Source of the DNA: JANWHZ01 sp035758575
Lineage (GTDB): Bacteria; Patescibacteriota; Saccharimonadia; Saccharimonadales; UBA4665
Direction of reading: 5' to 3'
Assembly (NCBI GenBank): GCA_035758575.1
Contig: DASTXH010000065.1
Location: 1 to 43,771 of the forward strand
DNA length: 43,771 nt
This document shows positions 30,377-38,202 of the stretch, one piece after another (position 1 is the stretch's first letter; each line of letters begins with the position of its first letter). The position numbers and the translations under genes were made by a program. The notes below the pieces were generated by a model, which saw nothing but the letters and a program-made list of their open reading frames with translations, had not been told where the DNA came from and ran no database searches.

Positions 30377-31621
30377 ATGCAAAAGTCGTATATCATCATT
30401 GCCGTAGTAGCAGTACTGGTTGCTGCCCGTTTGGGCTGGCGTCTTTTTCGCCATACGAAGGCGAAAAAGGATGCAGATATAAAGCCGTTGCGCAAGCTTG
30501 CCCCCTGGCAGCGCAAGCTGTACACCGTATGGGTAATGTTTACCATCAACTTCCGCCGCGTGTTTCGTGACAAAACGGCGCTGTTTTTTACGTTTATGTT
30601 CCCTATGATCTTCCTGTTTGTTTTTGGTGGGATTTTTGGCAAACATCAGGGTATGACCTTTAATGTGGCGATCATCAACAACTCGCAGTCTTCCTACGCG
30701 CAGCAGTTTGTAGCTCAGGCCGAGTCAAAAAATCAGACCATCTTGAAGGTAGATAAAAGCGTTACAAATATCACGACCGCAAACGAAAAGATGTCGCGCG
30801 GCGAGATAGACGCTACTATCGAACTTCCTGCCAACTTTGGTGAGATGGTGAAGGGCAAGGCCATGCCGACCGGTCAGGCCATCGTGCACTATACCCAGAA
30901 TAATGCACAGGCGGCCCAGACACTGACATCCGTATTGCAGGCGCAGTTCGAGTCCATGAACGGGAAATTGGTCAAAACAATTACGCCGTTTACCGTGGTT
31001 GCGCAGCAGACCAACACGCGTAGCCTGTCCTCGTTCGACTATACATTTACTGGGTTACTTGGCTTTTCTATCTTGGGCATGGGCATTTTTGGGCCAATGA
31101 ACGTCTTCCCCGAGCTGAAGAAGATGGGCATTTTGCGCCGGTTGCACACCACGCCGTTGCGTGTGTGGCAATATTTCCTATCTACCATGATGGGCCAAGC
31201 TGTAGTCGGTACGTTGTCACTAGCGTTGATGTTCGTGGTTGCCATGCTGATATTTCATCTGAAAGTGGTGGGCAACTTCTTTGAGCTGGGGATATTCCTT
31301 GTCTTCGGTATAGTCATGATCTTGGGCATCGGCCTCTCCCTGGGCGGTTGGGCCAAGAACGAGCGCCAGGTGGCACCGCTAGCCAACATCATTACGTTCC
31401 CTATGATGTTCCTAAGCGGTACATTCTTCCCGCGCTACCTCATGCCGCACTGGCTGCAGAACATCACGACGTACATGCCGCTGACACCAGTGATTGACGG
31501 GGCACGGCTGATCGCCACCGAGGGTCAGCATTTGGTAAACCTCGGCCCACAATTGGGCGTCATGGCTATCTGGACGGTGGTCGTGTACGTCATTGCATTC
31601 CGCGTTTTCCGTTGGGAGTAG
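30377..31621 (+). CDS. ABC-2 type exporter, permease subunit
   Basis: 414 residues. An unusual extra N-terminal TM segment (YIIIAVVAVLVAARLGW) precedes the ABC-2 domain, which starts with a TM in FRDKTALFFTFMFPMIFLFV. An extracytoplasmic region of about 130 residues follows, then five TM segments containing FPMMFLSGTFFPRYLMP (the conserved P-x-x-x-L-S-G motif of ABC-2 permeases). Paired with the ATPase just upstream. It could export a drug, lipid or surface polymer precursor. A GAGGGGG/CCCCCTC hairpin follows the stop. Confidence 0.9.
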   Translation: MQKSYIIIAVVAVLVAARLGWRLFRHTKAKKDADIKPLRKLAPWQRKLYTVWVMFTINFRRVFRDKTALFFTFMFPMIFLFVFGGIFGKHQGMTFNVAIINNSQSSYAQQFVAQAESKNQTILKVDKSVTNITTANEKMSRGEIDATIELPANFGEMVKGKAMPTGQAIVHYTQNNAQAAQTLTSVLQAQFESMNGKLVKTITPFTVVAQQTNTRSLSSFDYTFTGLLGFSILGMGIFGPMNVFPELKKMGILRRLHTTPLRVWQYFLSTMMGQAVVGTLSLALMFVVAMLIFHLKVVGNFFELGIFLVFGIVMILGIGLSLGGWAKNERQVAPLANIITFPMMFLSGTFFPRYLMPHWLQNITTYMPLTPVIDGARLIATEGQHLVNLGPQLGVMAIWTVVVYVIAFRVFRWE

Positions 31622-31627
31622 GGGGTA

Positions 31628-31653
31628 ATGAGGGGGGGTAAGCCCCCTCTCAT
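31628..31653. terminator. Weak hairpin terminator between convergent genes
   Basis: GAGGGGG and CCCCCTC form a 7-bp stem, extended by ATG/CAT across a bulge. There is no T run, so it may only be a partial terminator. Confidence 0.45.
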
Positions 31654-31674
31654 CGCGCAGAAGTATTGGTGCTG

Positions 31675-32346
31675 CTACCGAGCAGTACGTGGCTGGTCAG
31701 CCTGTAGCGGCTGGTTTCGTACCCACGCATCAAAGCTTTTGCCGCAAGGGGTCATTTCGGCTTCGCTGCAGAGCCAATACGTGCCTTGTGCGTCGTAGGC
31801 CCAGCCTACCTCAATGCCGGGTCCTTGATTGTTGCTCCCAATAACCTCGCCGGCACGTACATGGGTGCCAAGATGAATATAGGGAGCGATTTGGACGAAC
31901 TCAGCAAAATAAATATACGGACTGCTGTTAGGGGTGTTCGGCGCGCTGTCCAACTTTTCCACTACTTCTGCAGCGCCCTTCGTATTGTCGTAGGTGTGCC
32001 CCGTCTGGTCGGCTAGGGTAATAACACCAGATGCTGGAGCACAAATGTCGTATCCAGCCTTTGTTGATGGCGTAAAGTCGACACCTTGGTCGATACCCGC
32101 AAAGGCAGCGTTACCAACCAGTGCGCCGTAAGGCTTGGTATTTCCATCGCAACCATAAGCCTTTGGCGATAGAACATGCGTGACAGGAGGAACGGTTGTG
32201 GCTGCGGAAGTTTGCCGGCCAGCTGTTAGTTTTTGTGCAGCTACAGGGTCTCCGCAGCTGGCGAGTGCGTGCGCACCCAAAAGCACAACAAGGAAAAGCC
32301 CAAGGGCCTTCTCTTTCGCTGCGGGCGTACGATTATAGTTCGGCAT
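31675..32346 (-). CDS. Predicted lipoprotein with degenerate M23 (LytM-like) domain
   Basis: 223 residues. The signal peptide ends in the lipobox LASC (Cys31). The rest follows the M23 beta-sandwich layout: GIDQGVDFTPSTKAGYDICA, APASGVITLA, then IHLGTHVRAGEVIGS (family H-L-x-x-...-V-x-x-G-x-x-I-G). The zinc and catalytic residues are lost: HxGxD has become D86-Q-G-V-D90, the catalytic M/AHL is FAEF, and the closing HLHF is IEVGWA. It is therefore probably a non-enzymatic peptidoglycan or protein-binding domain. A -10 box TATTAT (minus strand, 32362-32357) ends 10 bases before the ATG. Confidence 0.75.
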   Translation of the reverse strand: MPNYNRTPAAKEKALGLFLVVLLGAHALASCGDPVAAQKLTAGRQTSAATTVPPVTHVLSPKAYGCDGNTKPYGALVGNAAFAGIDQGVDFTPSTKAGYDICAPASGVITLADQTGHTYDNTKGAAEVVEKLDSAPNTPNSSPYIYFAEFVQIAPYIHLGTHVRAGEVIGSNNQGPGIEVGWAYDAQGTYWLCSEAEMTPCGKSFDAWVRNQPLQADQPRTAR

Positions 32347-32362
32347 GTCGAGATGTATAATA

Positions 32363-32380
32363 TATACTATTTTTATAGTA
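32363..32380. promoter_or_regulatory. Inverted repeat in the divergent promoter region
   Basis: ATACTAT / TTTT / ATAGTAT: a perfect 7-bp inverted repeat immediately upstream of the minus-strand TATTAT box of the lipoprotein gene. Possible operator, or AT-rich overlapping -10 elements. Confidence 0.35.
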
Positions 32381-32443
32381 TGTCAATGTACATCCGCATA
32401 AGTGTGCGTATGGGATATGCGCACCTTTGCGGTAGGCGTACGG

Positions 32444-32449
32444 TACAAT
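32444..32449 (+). promoter_or_regulatory. -10 box for the ImmA/IrrE gene (leaderless)
   Basis: TACAAT, 7 bases before the ATG at 32457. The in-frame ATG at 32448 overlaps the box and is thus unlikely to be used. Confidence 0.55.
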
Positions 32450-32456
32450 GGAGCCT

Positions 32457-32978
32457 ATGACACTATCGTATATTCGTGCACTCGCTGAGGAATACGCACA
32501 GAAGTATAACCCCGACCACGTGGCGCCATTCCCGCACGAGAACGTGCTGCAAGCACACAGCGACCTGCATATCCACTTTGTGGAGCTGGAAGACAAAGAT
32601 GTATCCGGTGTCATCTTATATAAAGACAGCGAGTTTACTATCCTGGTGAATATAGCCAAGTCCATAACCTGGCAGCACTTTACGCTGGCACACGAGTTGG
32701 GCCACTATTTTTTGCACAAAGACATCGTGCGGCAAGAGCAGGGCATCGTAGACGCCGACGGTATGATTCAAGTCCTGAACACGCAGCACTGGCTCGACCA
32801 TGTGGGCTTACCAGAAATAGAAGCTAATAATTTTGCCGCCAGCCTGATTATGCCCGAAGAATTAGTACGCCGCGCTTGGGAGGCTACCACCGACATCGAG
32901 GCTTGCGCACGTATTTTTAATGTTTCAATAACAACGATGGTACTCAGGCTGACGAAGCTGGGTGCGCTGGCGGGGTGA
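32457..32978 (+). CDS. ImmA/IrrE family metallopeptidase
   Basis: 173 residues. The zinc motif His79-Glu-Leu-Gly-His83 lies in TLAHELGHYFLH, and the third ligand region is IEANNFAASLIMP (Glu before A-N-x-F-A-A-x-L-x-M-P), both diagnostic of the family. A small helical C-terminus follows. Relatives cleave helix-turn-helix repressors (ImmA with ImmR in ICEBs1; IrrE with DdrO in Deinococcus). No HTH repressor is adjacent; the downstream gene encodes a two-TM protein 6 bases away. That membrane protein may be the substrate or effector. The start is set by TACAAT. Confidence 0.88.
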   Translation: MTLSYIRALAEEYAQKYNPDHVAPFPHENVLQAHSDLHIHFVELEDKDVSGVILYKDSEFTILVNIAKSITWQHFTLAHELGHYFLHKDIVRQEQGIVDADGMIQVLNTQHWLDHVGLPEIEANNFAASLIMPEELVRRAWEATTDIEACARIFNVSITTMVLRLTKLGALAG

Positions 32979-32984
32979 TGTACG

Positions 32985-33401
32985 ATGCCTAATAAACGTA
33001 CGCCTCAGCATCCAGATCCTTCCGTTGCCCGCTATATGCATCTTGCCAAGAAATTGCCAGTCGCCGGGGTGAAAATGGCCGTCGCTAGCACTTCCCCCGA
33101 AACGGTCGCCACTGCACCAAGTATAGACATCGACAACGAGATAGCCCGCGAGAAAAAGCTCAAGAACGACAACATCGCCCAGGACATCATCCTAAAGCGT
33201 CAGGTAGCAGACCGCCTGTTTATCCTATTGGGCGTTGAAACGGCAGCGATTTTCGTTTTGGCCTTTTTGCAAGCCACGCGCTGGCCGCTGCATTTCCAGC
33301 TGGAAAATGGAAGTTTTAAGATTCTGGTGAGTGCGACTATTATGCAGATTACCGGTATGACGTTTGTGGTTGTGCGCTATTTGTTTCCGAAGCCCCGCTA
33401 A
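32985..33401 (+). CDS. Two-TM membrane protein paired with the ImmA/IrrE peptidase
   Basis: 138 residues. A polar, helical N-terminal half (DNEIAREKKLKNDNIAQDII) is followed by two TM segments (LLGVETAAIFVLAFLQA and ILVSATIMQITGMTFVVVRYLF) separated by a short loop. Six bases separate it from the peptidase gene, so co-expression is likely. Membrane proteins of this shape occur near ImmA/IrrE peptidases in several mobile or toxin-antitoxin-like loci; here the role is unknown. No signal peptide. Confidence 0.72.
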   Translation: MPNKRTPQHPDPSVARYMHLAKKLPVAGVKMAVASTSPETVATAPSIDIDNEIAREKKLKNDNIAQDIILKRQVADRLFILLGVETAAIFVLAFLQATRWPLHFQLENGSFKILVSATIMQITGMTFVVVRYLFPKPR

Positions 33402-33412
33402 TGGTTTTGTGG

Positions 33413-33418
33413 TACGAT
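33413..33418 (+). promoter_or_regulatory. -10 box for the DUF1653 gene (leaderless)
   Basis: TACGAT, 7 bases before the ATG at 33426. Confidence 0.45.
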
Positions 33419-33425
33419 AATCCGC

Positions 33426-33728
33426 ATGAGTACTATACCCACCGACCATAAACCGCTCTCGACACTATTTGAAGAAATGCAAGCTGCTGCTTCGCAAGTA
33501 GAGATAGGTGCGTTATATGGGCACTACAAAAATCCACAGGCACCGTATAAGGTAACCGGTTTTGTCATTTTAGAGGCTACCGACGAAGTAGCCGTGCTGT
33601 ACGAAGTGCAGGAAGCAGGTGCACCGCGCGTCACATTTGCACGTGCCCTCAGCAGCTGGCTTGAAGCCATAGAGTGGCAGGGCCAAACCGTACCGCGCTT
33701 TAGTAAGATCCAGAAGACTAACGAATAG
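33426..33728 (+). CDS. DUF1653 family protein
   Basis: 100 residues. The domain reads ALYGHYKNPQAPYKVTGFVI, VAVLYEVQEAGAPRVTFARAL and QTVPRFSKIQ, matching the DUF1653 layout (Y-x-H-Y-K-G-x-x-Y-x-V, V-V-Y, W/F-x-R-P/A, and final V-P-R-F). The family has no established function and appears as single domains or fused to tRNA or nucleotide enzymes. A leaderless start is predicted from TACGAT. It is followed 17 bases later by an unknown gene that may share its transcript. Confidence 0.78.
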   Translation: MSTIPTDHKPLSTLFEEMQAAASQVEIGALYGHYKNPQAPYKVTGFVILEATDEVAVLYEVQEAGAPRVTFARALSSWLEAIEWQGQTVPRFSKIQKTNE

Positions 33729-33745
33729 CGAAAGGGCTGATTATA

Positions 33746-34120
33746 GTGGCGCATTCCGAAGAGCAACTGCAGCAAATACAGAAGACATTACGACAGGTGC
33801 ACGAATTTGCTCGCCCAGGTTACTACTACCATCATGATGAGCCGAGTCCAGAGAATCCCACGAGGCTCTACCGGGTAGCGCAAGGACCGGCCATTGATAA
33901 ACGAACTTTGACCCTAGCGGGAGTACAGTATACTGCCGAATACCCACCATACAATACACATGTAGATCCGCCGATAGTATGGGAGCGTCCGCTCTTTAGC
34001 CCCGTAGACGCCCCGGAAGACCAGAGGGACGGCTTTGCAGACCCCATCCAAGAGCTTGGCGGGATAGTCTTGCGTCGTTTTAATTTCTCTAGGGCTTTGG
34101 ATGAGCCGACTGTAGGGTAG
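33746..34120 (+). CDS. Unknown protein, possibly a divergent DUF1653-like domain
   Basis: 124 residues from a GTG. The middle part contains GYYYHHDEPSPENPTRLYRV, followed by VQYTAEYPP and VWERPLFSPVD, which echoes the H-Y-K...Y-x-V...V-x-Y...W-x-R-P-x-x-x-F order of DUF1653, but the match is loose. No membrane segment. A TATAGT at 33742-33747 overlaps the GTG, so transcription probably comes from the DUF1653 promoter; AAAGGG lies 9 bases before the GTG as a weak ribosome site. Start uncertain. Confidence 0.6.
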   Translation: MAHSEEQLQQIQKTLRQVHEFARPGYYYHHDEPSPENPTRLYRVAQGPAIDKRTLTLAGVQYTAEYPPYNTHVDPPIVWERPLFSPVDAPEDQRDGFADPIQELGGIVLRRFNFSRALDEPTVG

Positions 34121-34122
34121 CA

Positions 34123-34128
34123 TATACT
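34123..34128 (+). promoter_or_regulatory. -10 box for the EndoQ-helicase operon (leaderless)
   Basis: TATACT, 6 bases before the ATG at 34135. It begins 2 bases after the stop of the preceding gene. Confidence 0.6.
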
Positions 34129-34134
34129 AGGTAC

Positions 34135-35421
34135 ATGGAACTGATCGTCGATCTCCATGTCCACTCGCATTACTCCCGCGCAACCAGCAAGAGCTGCACT
34201 ATAGAGGGGCTGTATTACTGGGGCAAGAAGAAGGGCATCAACATCATTGGTACGGGCGATTTTACGCACCCGGAGTGGTTTGCGGAGTTTCGTGAAAAGC
34301 TGGTACCAACTGAAGGCGGATTGTTTGCTCTGCGCCCCGACATCGCAGACGAGATAGATAAAACATTACCCGACAGTGTACGCGGCAATCTCATCCGATT
34401 TGTGCCCACCGTAGAAATAGCCACTATTTATAAAAAAGGCGAGCGGGTGCGCAAGCTGCACCAGCTGATTGTTATACCTACGTTTGCGGCAGTCAGCCGG
34501 CTGAACGGCGCTCTGGAGCGCATAGGCAACCTAAAAGCCGACGGCAGGCCGATATTGGGGCTAGATTCAAAAGAATTGCTACGCATGAGCCTGGCGGCCG
34601 ATCCTGAAAGTTTGTACATACCGGCACATATATGGACCCCATGGTTCGGTATGTTCGGCAGCAAGTCCGGATTCGATACCATCCAGGAGGCATACGACGA
34701 ACTGGCGCCGGAAATCCACGCCATAGAAACCGGCCTGTCATCCGATCCGCCTATGAACTGGCAGCTTTCGCAGCTCGAGGGTATTAGTATAACCAGCAAT
34801 TCGGATGCACATTCGCCGCAGAAGCTAGGGCGCGAGGCTACGCTTATGGCGTGTAATCCTACCTATGCCGATGTTATTGGCGCTATAAAAACTAACGATA
34901 CACGGCTGAGCGGCACCATCGAATTTTATCCAGAGGAAGGCAAATACCACTACGACGGACATCGCGCCTGTAATGTACGGTTTTCACCAGATGAGACCAG
35001 GGCGCACAACGGTATATGTCCCGTATGCGGCAAGCCGTTGATTGTCGGCGTAGACTACCGGGTGGAGCAATTGGCAGATCGCACGCTCGGCCAGTTCAAC
35101 CCCGGCAAAAAAGTAGAGTATATAGTGCCGCTTATAGAAGTAATTGCCGAACTGAACGGCACCAAGTCTACCACCGGCAAGGCCGTCGTCGAACAATACG
35201 ACAATCTTATAGCGGTTTTAGGCGATGAGTTCAGCATTTTGCGTGCCCTGCCACTGGATGCTATACGTGCGTATAATCCACATGTCGCACTTGCGGTCGA
35301 ACGCATCCGCACGCAGCAGGTGTACCGCGACCCAGGCTACGACGGCGTATACGGCACTATCAAAGTTTTTAAAGACGCCAGCGAAAAGGCCGCCACGCTG
35401 AACCAGCTGTCATTGCTTTAG
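34135..35421 (+). CDS. Endonuclease Q-like PHP-domain protein
   Basis: 428 residues with the PHP metal-binding set in order: VDLHVHSHYS, GTGDFTHPEWF, PTVEIATIY, LHQLIVIP, IPAHIWTPWFG, HAIETGLSSDP and SNSDAHSP. A zinc-finger region follows (Cys279, then CPVCGKP at 295-298), then a helical C-terminal part. This is the EndoQ architecture (TIGR00375 group), described from Thermococcales and some Bacillus, which nicks DNA 5' of deaminated bases and abasic sites. The next gene, 10 bases on, is a UvrD-like helicase, consistent with a repair operon. Family firm; substrate range by analogy. Confidence 0.88.
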   Translation: MELIVDLHVHSHYSRATSKSCTIEGLYYWGKKKGINIIGTGDFTHPEWFAEFREKLVPTEGGLFALRPDIADEIDKTLPDSVRGNLIRFVPTVEIATIYKKGERVRKLHQLIVIPTFAAVSRLNGALERIGNLKADGRPILGLDSKELLRMSLAADPESLYIPAHIWTPWFGMFGSKSGFDTIQEAYDELAPEIHAIETGLSSDPPMNWQLSQLEGISITSNSDAHSPQKLGREATLMACNPTYADVIGAIKTNDTRLSGTIEFYPEEGKYHYDGHRACNVRFSPDETRAHNGICPVCGKPLIVGVDYRVEQLADRTLGQFNPGKKVEYIVPLIEVIAELNGTKSTTGKAVVEQYDNLIAVLGDEFSILRALPLDAIRAYNPHVALAVERIRTQQVYRDPGYDGVYGTIKVFKDASEKAATLNQLSLL

Positions 35422-35430
35422 GAACTTCGT

Positions 35431-37146
35431 ATGTTAGAAGGTCTAAACACAGAACAATGCGCGGCGGTAACGGCCGAAGATACGCCGGTGTTGATTGTGG
35501 CGGGGCCGGGAACGGGCAAGACGAAGACACTGACATCCCGGATCGCCTATTTGCTTACCGAGAAAAATGTACCAGCCGAGCAGATAGTGGCGCTGACATT
35601 TACCAACAAGGCTGCCCGCGAGATGCGGGAACGACTGCAGGCGCTGATGGGGGATGAGATTGTTTTGCCGCAGATTGCCACTTTTCACGCCCTTAGTATG
35701 TCATTGCTGCGTATACGGGGTGACTTGCCGCCAATGGTTGCAGAATCAGACCGCCAGGCAATCATCAAAGCGCTTGCTAAGACTCCCGAGGGCAAAGGCA
35801 TAAACATGCGGGATCTGAGCCTGTGGTTGTCGCTGACGAAGACATCGCTGACTGAACCAGAACCGACACTACGGGTGCTGCTCGATCAATACAACCAGCG
35901 CCTGCAAGAACGCGGCCTGTACGATTTTGATGATTTGCTGCTAAAAGCCTATGCCCTCCTGGATCAGACCGAACCGCACTACAGCCATGTGCTGGTGGAT
36001 GAGTTCCAGGACACCAGCGAACTGCAGTATGAAATGCTCAAGCGTTTGGCAGCACACGGTACACTATTTGCCATCGGTGACCCCAACCAGTCTATTTACG
36101 CATTCCGCGGCGCGGGTGCGGCGATGTTCGACCGGTTTATGCAGGACAATGTGCAGGCACAACAGATCACATTGGTCGACAACTATCGCTCGCGTTCGCA
36201 CATCGTGCATGTGGCCAACGCTGTTTTTCCTGTTTCTCCACAGCTTATCCCCAACGTTTCCGGGGACGGCCAGGTGAAGATTGTGCAGACGCTGAACGAA
36301 TATAGCGAGGCGGCGTACATTTTAAGCCAAATCGAGCAAGGCATTGGCGGTAGTGATCTGTTGAAAGCGGCTAGCACCGATGGGTCGGCTCAGCCCCGGG
36401 ATTATGCGGTACTCTACCGCACGCATCGGGCAGCGAGCGCGCTGCAGCGGGCATTTCAAGAGGCTGGCGTTCCCTGCCAGATCGTAGGCGAAGGGTCGCC
36501 CTACGCCCGGCCGGATATGCAAGTGGTTATCGCAGGGTTGCACTATCTGCATGACGGAACATCGCCGTCCACGTATAAAAAGTTCACGTCAACGCAGCTC
36601 ATGGCATTATTTGATACTGTATCGTTTGGCGAAGAGAAGATGGTAAGTGAAGCATCTGGCGAGATAGCCGGCGCTCTCGGCCTTGGTAGACATGAACACT
36701 TGCACCAATTTCAGAGTATGCTGGTGCAATTCGGTGCCGGCCAGACTGGCCTTGCAGCTGCTCTGCATCGTATAGATGAAATACGCGACAGTGAATTTTA
36801 CGATGCATCGCTGAATGCAGTGAGTCTTATGACAATACATGCGGCAAAGGGTTTGGAGTTTCCGTATGTATTTTTGATTGCAGCAGAAGAGGACATCCTG
36901 CCAAAAGCTGGCGCCAAAGATGTAGAAGAGGAGCGACGGCTGTTCTATGTGGCGGTAACGAGGGCCAAAGATACCCTGGAAATACTGCATACAAAGATGC
37001 AGGGTGGAGAAACGGCGTCGGTATCCCGTTTTATCCGCGAGCTACCTGCTGGCGTTGCGGAGCATGCGGTTGACCCTCATCTTGCCCAATCCGAACGGCG
37101 CTTCAAAAAGCGGGCTGCAAAACGTGCGCAGACAAGTTTGTTTTAG
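35431..37146 (+). CDS. UvrD/PcrA-like superfamily 1 DNA helicase (compact)
   Basis: 571 residues, about 150 shorter than typical UvrD or PcrA. Motifs: LNTEQCAAV (Q motif), Walker A AGPGTGKTKTLTSRIAYLL, LTFTNKAAREMRERL, Walker B VLVDEFQDTS, GDPNQSIYAFRGA, LVDNYRS, MTIHAAKGLEFPYVFL and YVAVTRAKDTL. The shortening falls in the 1B/2B accessory domains. It unwinds DNA 3' to 5' in repair. Starting 10 bases after the EndoQ gene with AGGA before the ATG, it probably displaces the strand nicked by EndoQ. The C-terminus is basic (RFKKRAAKRAQ). Confidence 0.92.
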   Translation: MLEGLNTEQCAAVTAEDTPVLIVAGPGTGKTKTLTSRIAYLLTEKNVPAEQIVALTFTNKAAREMRERLQALMGDEIVLPQIATFHALSMSLLRIRGDLPPMVAESDRQAIIKALAKTPEGKGINMRDLSLWLSLTKTSLTEPEPTLRVLLDQYNQRLQERGLYDFDDLLLKAYALLDQTEPHYSHVLVDEFQDTSELQYEMLKRLAAHGTLFAIGDPNQSIYAFRGAGAAMFDRFMQDNVQAQQITLVDNYRSRSHIVHVANAVFPVSPQLIPNVSGDGQVKIVQTLNEYSEAAYILSQIEQGIGGSDLLKAASTDGSAQPRDYAVLYRTHRAASALQRAFQEAGVPCQIVGEGSPYARPDMQVVIAGLHYLHDGTSPSTYKKFTSTQLMALFDTVSFGEEKMVSEASGEIAGALGLGRHEHLHQFQSMLVQFGAGQTGLAAALHRIDEIRDSEFYDASLNAVSLMTIHAAKGLEFPYVFLIAAEEDILPKAGAKDVEEERRLFYVAVTRAKDTLEILHTKMQGGETASVSRFIRELPAGVAEHAVDPHLAQSERRFKKRAAKRAQTSLF

Positions 37147-37166
37147 CGTGGTAAATCTTATATAAT
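37138..37166 (+). promoter_or_regulatory. Promoter of the dihydrouridine synthase gene
   Basis: TTGTTT (37138-37143, overlapping the helicase stop), 17 bases, TATAAT (37161-37166), then 9 bases to the ATG at 37176. Confidence 0.6.
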
Positions 37167-37175
37167 ATAGTAAAT

Positions 37176-38162
37176 ATGAACGTATTAGATCGGCTGCCGC
37201 GACCTTTTTTTGTGCTCGCCCCTATGGACGACGTAACCGATACGGTATTCCGCCGTATTATCGCAGCGTGCGGCGCGCCAGACCTATTCTTTACGGAGTT
37301 CGTTAATGTAGATGGCTTGCAGAGCCCCGGCCGGCCGCGGCTCCTAAAGAAATTGCTCCTTACCGCCGCCGAGCAGCCTTTGTTTGCGCAAATATGGGGT
37401 AAGAATCCCGATAATTTTTACAAGACCGCCCGCGAATTGGCCGATGGCACGTTTGCCCGGGAAATGGGGCTGCCCGAGGGCGTCGGCTTTGCCGGGATAG
37501 ACCTCAATATGGGCTGCCCCGACAAAACCGTGGTCAAAAACGGCGCCTGCAGTGCGCTTATCAACGACCGCGATCTGGCGCTGGAAATCATCAAAGCTAC
37601 ACAAGCCGGTGTCGATGGCAAAATACCGGTAAGCATCAAAACACGTCTCGGTTTCAATGCCGTAGATTTTACCTGGCATGAATTGTTGCTGCAGCAGCAT
37701 CCCGCCATGCTGACCGTGCACATGCGTACCCGAAAAGAAATGAGTAAGGTACCCGCGCACTGGGACGATATGGCACCCATTCACGACTTGCGCGCCAAAC
37801 TGTCGCCGGACACATTGCTAGTCGGCAACGGCGATGTCATGAATCGCGGTGAAGGGCTGGCGCTGGCGGAAAAGTATAATCTGGATGGCATCATGATTGG
37901 TCGCGGTGTCTTCCATGATCCGTTTGCGTTTGCCGCCGACAGTCCATGGGAAGGTTATACGCGCGAACAGCGCGTCGCACTATTCGCAAAACAAGTTGAG
38001 CTATTTGCATCAACATGGCAGCAGGGCGAGCGGCAGATAACGCCGCTGAATAAGTTTTGTAAGATTTACATCAATGGTTTCGATGGCGCAAAAGAACTGC
38101 GCGAACGCCTGATGGCCGCCCAGAGCACCGACGAACTGCTGACGCTGTTGCGCGCCGCGTAA
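37176..38162 (+). CDS. tRNA-dihydrouridine synthase
   Basis: 328 residues of the Dus TIM-barrel family. FMN-binding start FVLAPMDDVTDTVFRRI, FTEFVNVDGLQ, the catalytic Cys in NMGCPDKTVVKNGA, PVSIKTRLGF, LTVHMRTRKEMSKVPAHWD (conserved H-x-R), VGNGDVMN and GIMIGRGVFHDPF. It reduces uridines in the tRNA D-loop using NADPH and FMN. The usual G-A-G after the CP motif is G-A-C here. The subtype (DusA, B or C) cannot be settled by eye. Predicted leaderless or nearly so from its TATAAT. Confidence 0.93.
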   Translation: MNVLDRLPRPFFVLAPMDDVTDTVFRRIIAACGAPDLFFTEFVNVDGLQSPGRPRLLKKLLLTAAEQPLFAQIWGKNPDNFYKTARELADGTFAREMGLPEGVGFAGIDLNMGCPDKTVVKNGACSALINDRDLALEIIKATQAGVDGKIPVSIKTRLGFNAVDFTWHELLLQQHPAMLTVHMRTRKEMSKVPAHWDDMAPIHDLRAKLSPDTLLVGNGDVMNRGEGLALAEKYNLDGIMIGRGVFHDPFAFAADSPWEGYTREQRVALFAKQVELFASTWQQGERQITPLNKFCKIYINGFDGAKELRERLMAAQSTDELLTLLRAA

Positions 38163-38190
38163 CCCCTGGACTGCACCTTGGCTAAGGGTG

Positions 38191-38196
38191 TACAGT
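38191..38196 (+). promoter_or_regulatory. -10 box for the second ABC exporter operon (leaderless)
   Basis: TACAGT, 6 bases before the ATG at 38203. Confidence 0.5.
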
Positions 38197-38202
38197 AGGC
38201 GC

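Noticed and set aside
29617..31621. ABC genes as the energising EcfA/EcfT module for the corrinoid S component
   Set aside because: Both ABC systems in the window pair with ABC-2 permeases of exporter type, and neither has EcfT motifs.
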